Positions 13,275 through 25,317 of a stretch of DNA of 64,000 nucleotides are shown here, one piece after another. The position numbers were made by a program, and so were the translations under genes. A model generated the notes under the pieces. It made no database searches, had not been told where the DNA came from, and worked only from the letters and a program-made list of their open reading frames with translations. The stretch comes from Theropithecus gelada (taxonomy: Eukaryota; Chordata; Mammalia; Primates; Cercopithecidae): the NCBI RefSeq assembly GCF_003255815.1, contig NC_037670.1:64415376-64479375 (forward strand), read 5' to 3'. The stretch's first letter is position 1. The number at the start of each line of letters is the position of its first letter.

Positions 13275-13790
13275 CTGGATCCCCACCACATGGATTCACT
13301 GGCACATAGACCTCAGATAACGGGAAACAAGAGCTGAGGTCTAATGGTCATTCTTTCTTCTAAATTTCTTCCTAAGGATCCTAAAGGAGGCCATTCCTGT
13401 GGGCCAGAGCTTACATTATTTTCTGCTAATCCTAAATTTTTAGACAAGCTTCACCTCCTTAACCAATCACAAATCAGAAAATCTCTGAATCCACCTGTGA
13501 CCTGTGGGCCCCCACTTTGAGCTGTTCTGTCTTTCAATGTCAAACCAATGTAGAGTCTCCATGTATTCATTTATGATTTTCCTGTAACCTCTGTCTCCCC
13601 ACCTTTAAAAACCCTTACCTGTGAGGCACCTTGAAGCTCAGTTCTTATGTATGAGCTGCCCAATTTTGTTTGCTGGCTGCAAACAAATGCCCCACTTTCT
13701 CTCGCTCCTATCCGGATGTCAGTGTTTGGTTTTGCTGCACTGAGTAAGCAGACCCCAGTCCAGTTCAATAACAATCTCAGGGTGGAGAGA
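13275..13790 (+). repeat. LTR-like element (class I ERV style)
   Basis: Shows LTR architecture: 'accaatcacaaatcagaaaa', 'cctgtgacctgtgggccccc', a TATA-like 'tttaaaaacccttacctg' and a pyrimidine-rich R/U5-like end. It resembles MER4-group LTRs but I cannot assign the family. Ends are approximate. Confidence 0.5.
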
Positions 13791-15746
13791 TACTCTTAAA
13801 GAGGTTGGTATTGCACGTTGCTCGGCTTCCTCTGGCTGCCTGGCCATTCATATTTCTCTCTGTTCTCCCCTATGCCGATCTCCTGCCTAAAGACATGGAG
13901 TATCTCACAAGCTTCAGTAACCATACTCTAAGCCCTGGAAAGAAATTTTGCCCAAACTAATCTAGTGTCCAGTCTGAGTTTTGCGATGACAGGTATCTTT
14001 GTGAAAATTGTCTTTAAAATAGATTAGTATCCCTTTTCTTTCTGTAATCAAACACAGGAGATATTATCAGTATTATATTAGTAGTAATCATGTTTTCTGC
14101 TTTTATCTGATGGGCAAAACATTTCCTTCCCTAAAGGTGCCAAGTCTCTATGAAGATTTTGTTACCAACTTGAGGGAAATGAAATTAAGCTGGTGTATGG
14201 TGAGTGTCTCCTAAGCACTCTATTAAATATGCCTGGGACCTGAAGTTTGGGTGTTTTCTTCTCCTCATTGCCATTACAGTTAGATGGGGAATAACTCCAC
14301 ATTTTTCACTTTGCAGAAACTGAAGGAAAAATGGATACACTTTTCATGCATCTAAAAATGTACAAGTATTTTCTTAGAAAACAGTAAACATAGGGTTTTC
14401 AAGGAAAACACAAGAGCAATTAGGGAGACCTTGCTAACTCTGGAGAACAAGGACTTCAGTATTGCACATGACCATGGGATTCATGCAAAGACATTTATAT
14501 TCAGGGAACTTTCCTACATCCCAGGGCCATGGAAAAAATGCACACTGTCTCCGTGTCCATGAGCATTAGCTGAAAGGGTTGTGTACAGGCCCATGTCGAG
14601 AACTGACAGAGCCTAACAGGAAATTGAGGAGTCTCTTAAATAAAATAAATTATTCACTTATTATTGCTTAGTTTCAAGTAGCAATGATTAATAGTGATTA
14701 TGCGGTTTTTAAGGTTGATGTAGTTCCTGTCTCCATCCTCTACATTGTTCTTCTGTTCCTTCAGTAAACATTTATTAGAACTGGATCCACTATGAGCCTC
14801 TGGGAATATAATCATGCATCTGATTCTGAAGTTATTTTTGAAAAATTCCACCACATACAAGGAAACTAATATGAAAAAATGCAGTTTTTAACAACAAAGG
14901 CATATATAGAAATGGAGATGCTCAGAGGTTACAATTAACACTCTGAGCTGGGAAAGGGTTCAAGGAAGAATTAAGAGAGGAAACAGTAATGTTTCCTGAA
15001 AAACAACCCCTGGAAAGCAACAAATGAGCCTTGGCAAGCAGAGAAAATAGCATGTGCCAGAGACACAGTTGTACAAGAGCAGGCTTGGTGTTCTAGCTGG
15101 AGGTGGTGCAGGGCAGGGGAGCAGAGGCAGGCTCTCCATTGAAAGGAGGACAGGGACATGGTCTGGGGTCAGCAAAGGACCTGTGAGAAGAGGCCTTTTA
15201 CGATCAAGTTTGAGTCTGGAAAACCAATCTTGAGCAGCATGGAGAGCTGTGTAGGCGTCCGATCAGAGGCTACTCTAAAACACACCCAGATGAACAATAA
15301 GAGGGAGACAGGATGGCAGGCTCTCTTACTGAATTACAGACCTAATCAGGGTATGCACCTGCTGCTAATCTTCGTGTCTGCTCCTGCAGGTCTAAAGGGT
15401 GAGCCCAGGACCAGACCCTCATCTGCCTTCCCTGATACTTCCTCACAGCCATGCTAAACTTCAACCAGAATGAATTATCTGCAGATTCTCAAACACTTAA
15501 AGTTCTTTCATGCCTCTGTGCCTTCCCAGGACTACCCCCACCTCCCGTTTGGAATGTGGTTATTTGTATCATCAGCTCCTCTCTCAGCTCAAATGCCACA
15601 TTCTCTGTCGACCTTTCCTTGACTTTCCCAGTGCTCCCACACCACTTCACGCTGCCAATTTGACCTCCACGTTAAACATGACCCTGGAGGCCTAGGGAAG
15701 TCTGCACTCTTCTGAAAGCAAAATCGATGGCCAGTCACTCATTCAG
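13791..15746. other. Intergenic DNA, nothing recognised
   Basis: No convincing gene, RNA or repeat could be named. The open frames at 14960-15457 have no recognisable family features. Confidence 0.5.
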
Positions 15747-16100
15747 TGTGGCTCTGTGTCTCCACCCACATCTCATGTGGAATTGTAATCACCATAATCC
15801 CCGCGTGTCTGGGGAGGGACCTGATAGGAGGTGATTGAATCATGGCAGTGGTTTCCCTCATGCTGTTCTAGCGATAGTGACTTCTCATGAGAGCTGATGG
15901 TTTTATATGTTTACCCTGTGCTTTCTCTCCTGCTGCCTTGTGAAGAAGGTATATGCTTCCCCTTCTCCTTTTGCCATGATTGTAAGTCTTCCAAGGCCTC
16001 CCCAGCTATGAAGAAGTGTGAATCAATTAAACCTCTTTTGTTTATAATTTACCCAGTCTCAGGTAATTTCTTTATAGCAGTGTAAGAATGAATTAATACA
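15747..16100 (+). repeat. MaLR LTR (MST-like), solo
   Basis: Has 'tctccacccacatctcatgt', 'gaggtgattgaatcatggca', 'ctcatgagagctgatggttt', 'gccatgattgtaagtcttcc' and the end 'gaattaataca'. About 354 bp, + orientation. Confidence 0.88.
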
Positions 16101-17540
16101 TTCACTGATCATTTCAACAGGTATTTATTGATCACCTATTCAGTGCCAGGCACTGGGAATAAAATGGAGAAAGGGAAACACCTCCCCACCTCCATCCCAT
16201 TGTCATTGCCCTGATGGAACTTGCAATTTAGTGAGGGAGATAAACATTTTTCAAATAATTGCACACAAGTAAAATTATAATCATGGTACTTGCTATGAAG
16301 GAGTTGTACTGGGTGAAATGAGAGGGATTCGCAGAGGGAAGGACCGTGGGCAGTGTTCAGGAAAGCTCCCACAAGGAGTGACATTGGTGCTGGCATATGA
16401 AGTGGGAGAAGAAGTTAGCTTGGTAAATAAGAGGGAAAGAAGGGAGGTCACAGCAGAGGAAATCAATGCACGCATTCTCTGTAGCAGGAGGGTATTAGGA
16501 CACATTGGAAGAACACAAGGCTAATGCAGTTCTAGCAGCTGAAGCGGGAGGTATGTGGAAGAAAAGCCAGTCAAGATGTTCCAGGCATTATTAAAAGTGT
16601 TTTCTTTATTCTGAGAGCAGTGGGAAAGCATGGAGTTTTAATCAAAATAATAACATTCTTGGCTTTACATTTCAAAAAAAACAAACAAATGAACAAACAA
16701 ATCACCCCCTCAGGAACACAAAAGGCAGATGATAGACAGGCAAAATTAGATCAAGGGAAACCAGTTATGATACCAGTGTTATGGTAAAACTATTATCCAA
16801 GCAAGAAATAATAGAGGTTTTCATTAAAATAGTGAAAGAAGAAGTGAAAAAATCATCAGCAAGAGATGTTAAGGAAAGTCACCAGGACTCATAAAGGACG
16901 GATTCTGGAACATTAGGGAGCAGCAGGTGTTAAGGAAAACTCTCAGAAGATAGTTCATGCAACTTGAAGGTTGTTAGTAATATTCCCTGGCATGTTGAAC
17001 ACAAAGGAGATGAATGGGTTGGCTTGGAGAGAAGGCACATTCATCTGTTCTCTTGGTGACAAGGACGAGCCCATGAGACTTCAGTGGAGATGCCAAGTAG
17101 GCCTTGTTGCATGTCTAGAGCTCAGTAGAGAGGCCTGCTGTGGATAAACCAATCTGTGGGGGATAATTGGTGAGGAACAGATAGAAGATAGAATATAGAG
17201 GGAAAATCAGAAGGCCAAGAACTAGGCTTTCAAAGGCCCCCAGTTTATTGCCATGTGAAGGAACATTTGCCTAAAATGAAAATAAGGAGAGGGGGAAAAC
17301 ACCCAGAAAAGTGTAGAGTCATGGGATCCAAGGAATAAAAAGTATCTTAACAGAGAGGCGAGAAGGTGTGAATTTTGAATTAGCTGTTGGACTTAGGAAA
17401 ATGGAGACCCTCAGTGATCTTAGCTGGGACTGTTTGGTGGTATAGAGGGAGCAGCAGCCAAAGTAGAACAGGCAGAGGAGGCAGTGGGAGGTGAAGATGG
17501 AGCAGACTCTGGAGGGATGGATTATTGATTGAGTGGACAC
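16101..17540 (+). repeat. Ancient interspersed LINE/L2-like remnants
   Basis: 'aggtatttattgatcaccta' followed by 'cagtgccaggcactgggaat' and later 'gtggagatgccaagtaggcc' are patterns seen in very old mammalian repeats. Divergence is high and boundaries and family are uncertain. A short A/C-rich run is at 16673-16704. Confidence 0.35.
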
Positions 17541-17939
17541 TGATGAGGCATTGATACAGTATTTTATACAGTGGGAGAGACTAAAGCATCTTAAGTGTTG
17601 CTAGAAAGAGCCTAGCTCTAAGAGAGGTATCAAATATACAAGACAGAAGAGAAATAATAAATAAAGTTTCCTGAGAAGGGCATGCTATATTTTGACAGTG
17701 TAACACAATTCAGCTGTTAAAACTTCATAAATATTATTAGCTGTATCATATCAGATTGTGAAAAATTACTGGTAATCTTAACTTTCTAATATAGATTATT
17801 ATATTTTATGAAATATTTTTTCTGTGTTTGACACCATTTATTACCTTTGAATGCAATGGATTACAGTAATAGTTTCTGAGTTTATATCACAACTGCATTT
17901 TCTAGATAAATCATATTGTATTATGAGACATATACTACT

Positions 17940-18445
17940 GATTCTATTTACATTAGTTCTATCTGTACCCATGTTCATACATTAATTTCTCCATGTTTGT
18001 CTTTTCTTGTATTCTTGGACAAGTTTGTGTGCCAATGTTATACTGGTGTCTAAAATGAGATAGAATTTGTTCATTTTCTGAAATAGCTTGTGTAATAGAG
18101 AGCTTATCTCTTTTAGAATGGCACAATTGTAAAACCATCTGGGTCTGCTGTATTGGGATGGGACACTGGTAGGGATATACTTGTGATGACATTTCATGGT
18201 TGATTCATTTTCTGGAGTGGCTGTTGTTTTCTTGAGACAATCTTGATTCCTACTTGTTTACTAAAAATATTATTTATTTGGTTTTGAATATTTTGCATAA
18301 AGTTATTCATATTATTCTCTTATTACTCTTCATTTCTATCTTTAGATATGTTCCCTTTTCTTTTCTAAAATTGTGTATTTGTGCACCCTCTGTGGAAATT
18401 TGCTGATTTCATTAATCTTCTTAAAGATCTTGTCATGATTGTAAA
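17940..18445 (-). repeat. Old L1 ORF2 fragment, antisense (tentative)
   Basis: The stretch 'aaaaccatctgggtctgctg' ... 'gctgatttcattaatcttct' follows the order of an antisense L1 ORF2 reverse transcriptase region but is very diverged. It carries no open frame of note. Confidence 0.4.
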
Positions 18446-21400
18446 TGTGAGGACAACAGAAGCACACAACAGCAAAGGGGCTTGGAAATCACACTCTGAT
18501 TGGCAGTAGAGCCAGGTCTCCTGATGCCCAGATTATGAACTCCCCCTTGGACTTGCTGCCTTGCTCTAGCATACTACCCTAATTCACTTAAACTTATGCT
18601 GAGGCAAACAAAGTTTTTACTTGGTTATGTGTGGGTAGAAAAAGCTGCAGTGTGACACTAAGTGCAAGTGTAAGCAGATTGGAAGCAATGATTCCTCACC
18701 CTGCACTGAATCCCACAAAGAGTCCCCAGTGTTTCGTGAACAAAACCAAGTAACAAACAGACTCCCACCAACGACAGTTGTCATCCATCAATACCAAGCC
18801 ACACCCATGGAACATAAATGTGAAGGCAAATATGGGGTTCAGAATGTTGCCTTGTATTGGAAAGAAGAATATGCTCATTAAATTTCTAGATGTGCTTTTT
18901 AACCATTGAGTTTTGCGAGGTTTCAGATGTACCTTCAATTCAGTGGACCTAATTTTTTTTAAAACATTTTAATGTAAAGAGTGTTTCTTTAAAACACTTT
19001 AAGAGAAAAAATGTGATAGATTCACTTATAGTGAAAGACAGTGAAATGTCTCTTGTGATGGCAAGCAACAGCAAATAATTAAGAAAAATGCCTCTGACTT
19101 CTTTCTGTAATTTGCCACCCTTTCCAGCAAGAGACATTTATTCATTAAAGTTCTCAAGAGGAATTCTCACTGTGAGAAAATGACAATGCTATTTATTTAG
19201 CCCAAATGGAAAATATCCATAAAATTTTCTTCTCTTTATCTGCCACATTCAATTTGACAGTAATGTTTATAAATATAAATGATATCTGCTCCACAGATCT
19301 TAGCATACATCTGTAATCTTGAAAATAGTAACACTCTTAGAACCTAGATTGCCCAAAATAGCCACATAATTTAACATTACCTGGTTCATTCAACATGTCC
19401 AAGATTGAATGCATTCTTTTCCCAAGCAAAATGGCCACAAAACTTCTCTGTGTTTCTATAGTACTGACTGCTGGTTATCTATCCAGTAGCTGTTTAGTTC
19501 TTCTCACATCGAATCAGAACCTTCATTTTATTTTAGGGTGGTCAGAGGCCTGGATAAAAACTGCATTGACCAAACACTGTTGTAGCTAGTTAGGGTCATG
19601 TGAATACTTCCAGGTGATGTAATGTAAGCCTAAGTATGCAGGTGAGGTTGCCAGGGAAGCTCTTGAAATAGATGTGCTATTATCCCCTTAGTCCAATTTT
19701 TCTTTTATTTCAGCTTTGAATATTGTGATAACTAGAGATCTAGCAGCCATTCTGGAATGTAAGAGAAATTCTAAAAATGAGACACCTGGGTTCTTTATGT
19801 CTACCGGAACCACTATTTTAGCTATAGCTCTCCAACATAACAAGCAAGCATCCACTGCTCATTAAGTATTTTCCATTTGCTCTGATATTCTTAGGCTCAG
19901 ATGTCATTTCCCCCATTCCTCATCTGCAAAGACCCATGCAGGTTTGTTCCCACATCCTCCGTGAGAGCGAATCATTCCGACCCCATGTCAGGGAGTACTC
20001 CTTGCTTGTAGCTCTCAGCTTGCCATCTCCACCTGCTTGAGTGCTCCTCAAGGACAATGACTGTGGCTCTGCTATTGATTAGTCCACCACCCCATGTTTA
20101 TAGTACCCACCACCTACTTATGTGCATGGAATGAGATCAAAAGTGTTAGTTGAAGGAATGAATGTGTGTTTGAGTGTGCATACATGTGAATGTGTGCATA
20201 TGTTTGCTTGTATTTGCATGATGTGTGCATATGTATGTCTGTGTGTATGTGTGAAAGGGCTTTGAATTATTCAAGTGTGTGAAATTGAGTTGTAACAAGT
20301 TATCAAAAAAATTCACTGAGCTGAAATAATGCAGCAGGCCAAAGCAAAAGCCAAAGGAGAAACATAGTCAACCCAGTTTGAAAATGTAAAGTGTCTGTAA
20401 CTCCTACATAGGCAGAAACATTTGTGATTATGCTAATATTCATGTCACTCTCATTAACACTAATAGTGTACCTATGGGGGGAGGATGCAGGGTGTGTATG
20501 GGACTGTGTATTTTCTAAGATATTTTGTAAGATGTCATGTTGAGCTATTTTTCAATTCAATGCTTATTAAACAAAACTACCTATGACCCTAAGCCACCTA
20601 GTCTTTACTATGCTAAAAATACACTTTATATTTGCTTTTTACTATCTTGATTTTGCGTGAAAGCTTTAATACATCAACTGTTTAAATATCGGAGTAAAGA
20701 TAATCTATATAGTAAATGCTAGATTACTAGAACTGAGATAATCACTGTTGTTTGTGTTTCATAAAGTACTCTACTCAGAATGATTTCAAAAGCAGGTAGT
20801 CTGTTTAAAAGTCTCAGTTGTGTGACCTTAAGCCCAAAGGTCTTAAGACAAATGTTTAACTCCAAAGGCATAAAATACCTGCATGACTTATAAATGCAAT
20901 GACATTTTCAACATTAACATAAGATTTGACCTTTTGTATCCAGTCTTCTGGGATGTGGTGTTTTAGCATGTTGGGTTCCTCTTTCTTTCTGTTTATCGTT
21001 CAAAGGCATACCTTGAAGCATAAACTTCAAGAATACAGCAGTTCAAAAACCAGGAAAGAACCCCTAAGAGCAGAATATAGCAGAGCAAAACTCAATTAAA
21101 TTTTAACCTTTCAAACTTTAAAAGATTTGGAGTAGCTTCATTTCCTGCTTACCTAAATTAAATTGGATCCCTAAAGACACAAATAAAGATACAAGAAAAT
21201 ATATTGGCAGAAGCACAATTACATTCCAAAAATCGCGTTAAATTAAAGCACATTTCATTTATTCACTGCAGTTTAAACAAGTTCATGTTTCACAAATTGG
21301 TATTTATTGATTCAACAGTCATAAAAAGATTACATATTTCCTCTTGACAACTAGACTATGTTAGAATTAGAGAATAAATCATACGGCCATAAACTGTAAT

Positions 21401-21912
21401 TTATTTAAGGAAATGTAATTCATGTGATACAGGAGAATCAAAATTGCTCACAACAAAGCTATCTGTGATTGTCTTAATCCTTACCATTTAAAAAATATCT
21501 CTTATATGGAATGATATTTAGGAAATAGAGATTTAATGAAATCTTGCTTTAGTAATGAAATCTCATAAAGAAGTATATGCCTTTGATCACAAGCTGCTGG
21601 TACTCAATGTTAGTGTTGAAAAAGGCCAAATTTTAAAATAAGGTTAATATGATTTTCTATTGAGGATTCAGAAAAATGTTGTTAAAAGATTGTTGAGAAA
21701 TGTCTGAACTCAGAAATGTCTGACTGGAAACTATTTCAGTAGTGGATTGAATTTATGCATTTTACTAACTATAGGATGAAAAATATCAGACGTATATAGC
21801 CTTTAAGAGCCATATCTGAGCACTCTCTATCTGACAATGCTTTGAAGACAACAATTCTGAGAATGACATAATTTTTACAAAACTTTTATAAATATATTTT
21901 AAAATAAACTAT
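18446..21912. other. Intergenic or distal 3'-flank DNA of ABCA13
   Basis: No gene seen. A degenerate (TG)n simple repeat occupies about 20160-20257. The remainder is AT-rich and unclassified. Confidence 0.5.
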
Positions 21913-22195
21913 GGCCAGGCACGTTGGCTCACGCCTGTAATCCCAACACTTTGGGAGGCGGAGGCGGGTGGATCACAAGGTCAGGAGATGGAGACCATCC
22001 TGGCTAACATGGTGAAACCCCGTCTCTACCAAAAATACAAAAAATTATCCGGGCATGGTGATGTGCGCCCGTAGTCCCAGCTGCTGGGGAGGCTGAGGCA
22101 GGAGAATGGTGAGCTGAGATCGCGCCACTGCACTCCAGCCTGGGAGAGACAGCAAGACTCCATCTCAAAAAAAAAAAAAAAAAAAAAAGAAAAAG
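21913..22195 (+). mobile_element. AluY-like element with an internal deletion
   Basis: Starts 'ggccaggcacgttggctcac' and has an A-tail of about 20. The right arm jumps from 'ggctgaggcaggagaatgg' straight to 'tgagctgagatcgcgccact', lacking roughly 27 nt normally present there. Confidence 0.95.
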
Positions 22196-22257
22196 ACTAC
22201 ATACTATGTTGATTTTGCTTGTATAACTAGGAGGTAACAAGATATTCCCTTAAATCA

Positions 22258-22410
22258 TTGGTTCTTAAACTGGAATGTGCTTGTTTAAGTCCCAGAATTT
22301 GAGATTCACTAGGTCTGGAGTGGATCCTGATAATGTACATTTCTTGCAAGCTCCCAGAAGATGGCAATGCAGCTAATATGGGGACCACTACGCTTTGAAA
22401 AACACTGACT
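22258..22410 (+). mobile_element. MER5-type hAT-Charlie MITE
   Basis: Begins 'ttggttcttaaactggaatg', contains 'gagattcactaggtctggag' and ends 'ctttgaaaaacactg', giving the inverted ends of a MER5A/B element with a shortened centre. Confidence 0.65.
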
Positions 22411-23094
22411 TAGAGTAACAAAAACCAGTAATTATTCATCCAAATTAAGAAAAAGAAAATGCATCTACATTTTGTTTATCTACCCTCATAAATTATAACC
22501 TGGGAGATTCTGGTAGAACTGCTGTAATTGATACAGAGTAACTAGTTCAATTTAATTAATTTTGCTAAAGTGTATACTAAAAGAGCTTTTTAAATCCTAT
22601 TTTTTTAAAAAGACATATTTTATATGTAAAAAATTGGTGATTCTTTCATGTCATACCATATAATGTCATCAGTATTAGTGAAAGCGTACGTTAAAATCAT
22701 TAAAAACATGTAGGGGGGCTCAGTTTTCTTAACAGAAAAGTGACATGTTTAGAGTGGACAGTCTGTGACAGCCTTTCCAGCTCCAGAATGTCTCAGTTTG
22801 GACACTGTCAAATCATTCATGCCTTTGTCACAAAGAAGCTGGTGTCTATCTGGCATGGTAAAAAGAACAAATGTCTTGGAGGAGCGCCCCAAAAGTCTGC
22901 AGAAAGAACAACCTTTCCATTTGGTGGTTATTAGCTAACAAGGAGATTCAAAATAGAAAATGAACAAGAGAATGTAATCTGACTGCCTGGAGAGTGTGCC
23001 CCAGCTCCTTGGTTGTGCGCGTGCTTGTTTTATCCTTGACTGTTAATTGTAATGAAAGACAAGGCTTTATTCCTTACGGAAACTCCTTTAGTGA

Positions 23095-23190
23095 TCAGAC
23101 GGGCAAGTGATGTGTGTGGTGACTGTCAGTGGATGGATCAAGAGTAGACTGCAGAGTTTGCTGCTGCTCAGAAGCAAAATTAATAAATAC
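23095..23190 (-). CDS. ABCA13: ABCA13 terminal coding exon with stop codon
   Basis: The coding part of the last exon is 31 codons plus TGA (23095-23097). The acceptor on the minus strand is a T-rich tract ending TTTTTTCAG. The protein starts with VFINFASEQQQTLQSTL, continues through a Ser/Asp/His-rich tail and ends HHTHHLPV. VFINFA corresponds to the VFVNFA motif near the C-terminus of ABCA1, which is known to matter for folding and lipid export in that protein; its role in ABCA13 is inference. The upstream exon lies 656 bp away. The 3' UTR continues to lower coordinates. Confidence 0.92.
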   Translation of the reverse strand, partial: VFINFASEQQQTLQSTLDPSTDSHHTHHLPV

Positions 23191-23846
23191 CTGAAAAAAA
23201 CCATAAAAATGTTTTTTACTTATAATACAAACTTTTGGTCTCACTTACTAGAAAGGAGACATTGTCTCAGAACACTGGCCAACTTGTCCTAAAACCCACA
23301 GATCATTAATTCACACCACTCCCTCCCAAATCACATAAATATATAAATCCATTGAGGACACAACTCTAAGAACGTTCATATTTCTAGATAATTATAATAA
23401 TAAATCACCTAGAAGTTCTCAATACTGTAAGCCTGGTTTTAGAAAGATGTTGTGATGTATTTTTATATTTCTGGTACTCTTGGTAAATGAAATGCTTTTT
23501 GCTTCCCCAGAAGTTAGGTATCATTTGATTACAGTGGAGCTGCCCCAACAAGTCTTGTGGGGGTGAGTAAGATGGAGAAAGGAAGGTTAACGTGACATGA
23601 TTTAATTAGTTGAATGCCCAACATAATCATGAACAAACTGAAACTCTACTGAATATCTATCTTAAGTAGAAAGGTATACAATAAACAAATTTTCTGACAC
23701 CATCCTTATCCTAATTTTATAAAATTTAAAAAGATGAAATGAATAAAGTGATAAATTGAAGCAATTTGATTAATTTTAAAATTGGCTAGATTAGGTCTGA
23801 TGAACAGAGCAAAATGCAACCTCCTGAATCATTCAAGATACTATAC

Positions 23847-23984
23847 CTGCTCCAAAGTGGTTTGGTTAATGGTATAATGCTTAATATTCAAGAAGGTTTT
23901 ATTGTTCTCTATAACTTTGAACAAGTCAGCTAGGCATCCCCATCTTTTTGGCACATGATATTCTAACAAATTCAGGTGCTGTCC
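23847..23984 (-). CDS. ABCA13: ABCA13 coding exon (penultimate), C-terminal domain
   Basis: The exon is 138 nt (46 codons), phase 0 at both ends. On the minus strand the acceptor is a 20-nt poly-T run followed by GCTTTTAG, and the donor is GTATAG, a weak match at intron positions +4 to +6. The translation begins GQHLNLLEYHVPKRWGCLAD and ends INQTTLEQ. The LEYHVP and QTTLEQVF patterns are shared by ABCA-family C-terminal cytoplasmic domains, and the whole matches the ABCA13 C-terminus as I know it. The reading frame is intact. It follows the exon at 25212-25317 after a 1.2 kb intron. Confidence 0.93.
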
Positions 23985-24012
23985 CTAAAAGCAAAAAAAA
24001 AAAAAAAAAAAA
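23985..24012 (-). promoter_or_regulatory. ABCA13: Splice acceptor with homopolymeric poly-T tract of the penultimate ABCA13 exon
   Basis: On the minus strand twenty consecutive T residues (complement of A at 23993-24012) are followed by GCTTTTAG at the exon start. It serves as the polypyrimidine tract of this 3' splice site. Homopolymers of this length vary between individuals through slippage. Confidence 0.7.
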
Positions 24013-24329
24013 TTGTATCATATAATTAGCATTATTAAACAAAATTGATCATACTACATTTAATTGGCAAATAAATTCAGTTATGTTTTCTCAACCTACA
24101 CAAATAATTTTGTGAGTCTCCAATGGATGCCTATTGATGACAATTTTTCATAGGGTATATTTGACAAATGACATTCAACTGAGTGGCATTGCTGTTCTGC
24201 CCCCTGATATGCCCCAACCTTGCAATAGCATGGGGAAGCCCTGTTTAAGGAATCATAAGATGCCCAAAGATATTTGAAATGTAGTGATTTAACATGGCCT
24301 AAGAGAGATGGATGGAGGAGCCCTGAGTT

Positions 24330-24540
24330 TTACACTGGGACTTGGGCTAGTCTCTCACTGTTCTCATCATTAGCTGAGCAACTCTTGGGAAGACATTTAA
24401 ACCTCTGATCTTTGTCTTCATGTATGCCAATGGAGATAATTATATCTGTTTTATAGAGTAGCTCAGAGTCATAATTGAGCATGAATGTCAGTCTCACACA
24501 GCATGCTTCTGCCATAGTAGGATTTCACTAAATGACAGTT
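24330..24540 (+). repeat. MIR element
   Basis: Order of landmarks fits MIR: 'acttgggctagtctctcact', a central 'tttaaacctctgatctttgt', then 'gagataattatatctgtttt' and a decayed 3' part. Diverged. Confidence 0.5.
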
Positions 24541-24634
24541 GTTGAAATAAATAGAACATAACTACTTTATGGACTACAACCTGCTAGAAGTTATAATAAA
24601 CCAGCATCCGGCAGTTATCCAAGAGATTTTTAGA

Positions 24635-24793
24635 CAGTGCTTCTCAAACTTTAGTGTTCATAGGAATCGCCGGGTCACCTTGTTAAAATGCAGATTCCCA
24701 TTCAACAGGTTGGGGCCTGTGATTCTGCACGTCTAAGAGGTCCCAGGTAATGAAGATGCTGCTGGCTCAGTGACCATACTTGATGATAGCAAG
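24635..24793 (+). mobile_element. MER5A hAT-Charlie MITE
   Basis: Starts 'cagtgcttctcaaactttag', includes 'cttgttaaaatgcagattcc' and 'ggtaatgaagatgctgctgg', and ends in 'gaccatacttgatgatagc'. Lies inside the 1.2 kb ABCA13 intron. Confidence 0.85.
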
Positions 24794-25211
24794 TTCGTAG
24801 AGGATTGTGATCTCAAGCACAGGGCTCTTTCTGTGAAGCAATGCGGAAACCATCAAGCCTATAAACCCTACAGCAAATATATGGAAGAGATTAGCTTTTG
24901 CAATCTTCTATGCTGAAGAAGATGAGCTATGCAGTGGACTTAGGCCCACAGATAAGAGGCGTGATATGTAATCACAGGCTGCTCTGGCCAATCCAGCAAG
25001 CAATTAAGCAGGCTTGTCACTCTTCAGAGTGGTCAAGCAATATCAGCTATCCATGCTATTTTTGGTAGGGAGGCAGGGTCTATACTTTGCAAAGTGACTA
25101 AGGTAACAAGTAGTATCTTATAACAGCATAGAATAAAAACAGAAAAAGACAGGTATGTTTATTAGCTTTTTTAGCTGAAAACAAAGAAATAATACAGGAT
25201 ATTAGCACTAC

Positions 25212-25317
25212 CTTGAACTGAATTCCTGGAAAATAAAGCTTCAAGTGATCAGAAACAGTGCAATGTTGATTTGCTTCCTTACAGAGCCAAACTTTGACTG
25301 TATAACCATCACCAAAC
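25212..25317 (-). CDS. ABCA13: ABCA13 coding exon (third from last), start of the C-terminal domain after NBD2
   Basis: The 106-nt exon on the minus strand is bounded by an acceptor ending CTCTCAG and a donor GTAGTG. Its first G completes the Arg codon left open by the exon at 53217, giving ...HIKNR-FGDGYTV. The next 35 codons read FGDGYTVKVWLCKEANQH followed by CTVSDHLKLYFPGIQFK, and the exon ends in phase 0. FG(D/R)GY near this position is a hallmark of ABCA transporters just after the second nucleotide-binding domain. The intron separating this exon from the one upstream spans 25318-53216 (27.9 kb) and carries most of the repeats in the window. No frameshift or stop interrupts the exon, so it looks functional. 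Confidence 0.93.

Larger units (their letters stand above)
21240..23094 (-). other. ABCA13: ABCA13 3' UTR and possible poly(A) sites (end undetermined)
   Basis: Sequence downstream of the TGA on the minus strand. AATAAA hexamers on the minus strand (tttatt on the plus strand) are seen at 23066-23071, about 25 nt after the stop, and further out near 21400, 21303-21308 and 21258-21263. An ATTAAA lies near 22553. Which is used cannot be told from sequence. If a distal site is used, the UTR would include a MER5-like fragment and an Alu at 21913-22195. The 3' boundary given here is only an outer guess. Confidence 0.35.

Noticed and set aside
22004..22240. Minus-strand frame with SLAVSPRLECSGAIS
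   Set aside because: This is the standard antisense Alu translation, not a gene. The same applies to 12521-12721, 43922-44107, 53802-54026 and 63503-63817.
25098..25211. C-terminal extension of the ABCA13 exon frame beyond QFK
   Set aside because: It lies past the GT donor and does not match ABCA13; the next exon at 23984 continues the protein instead.
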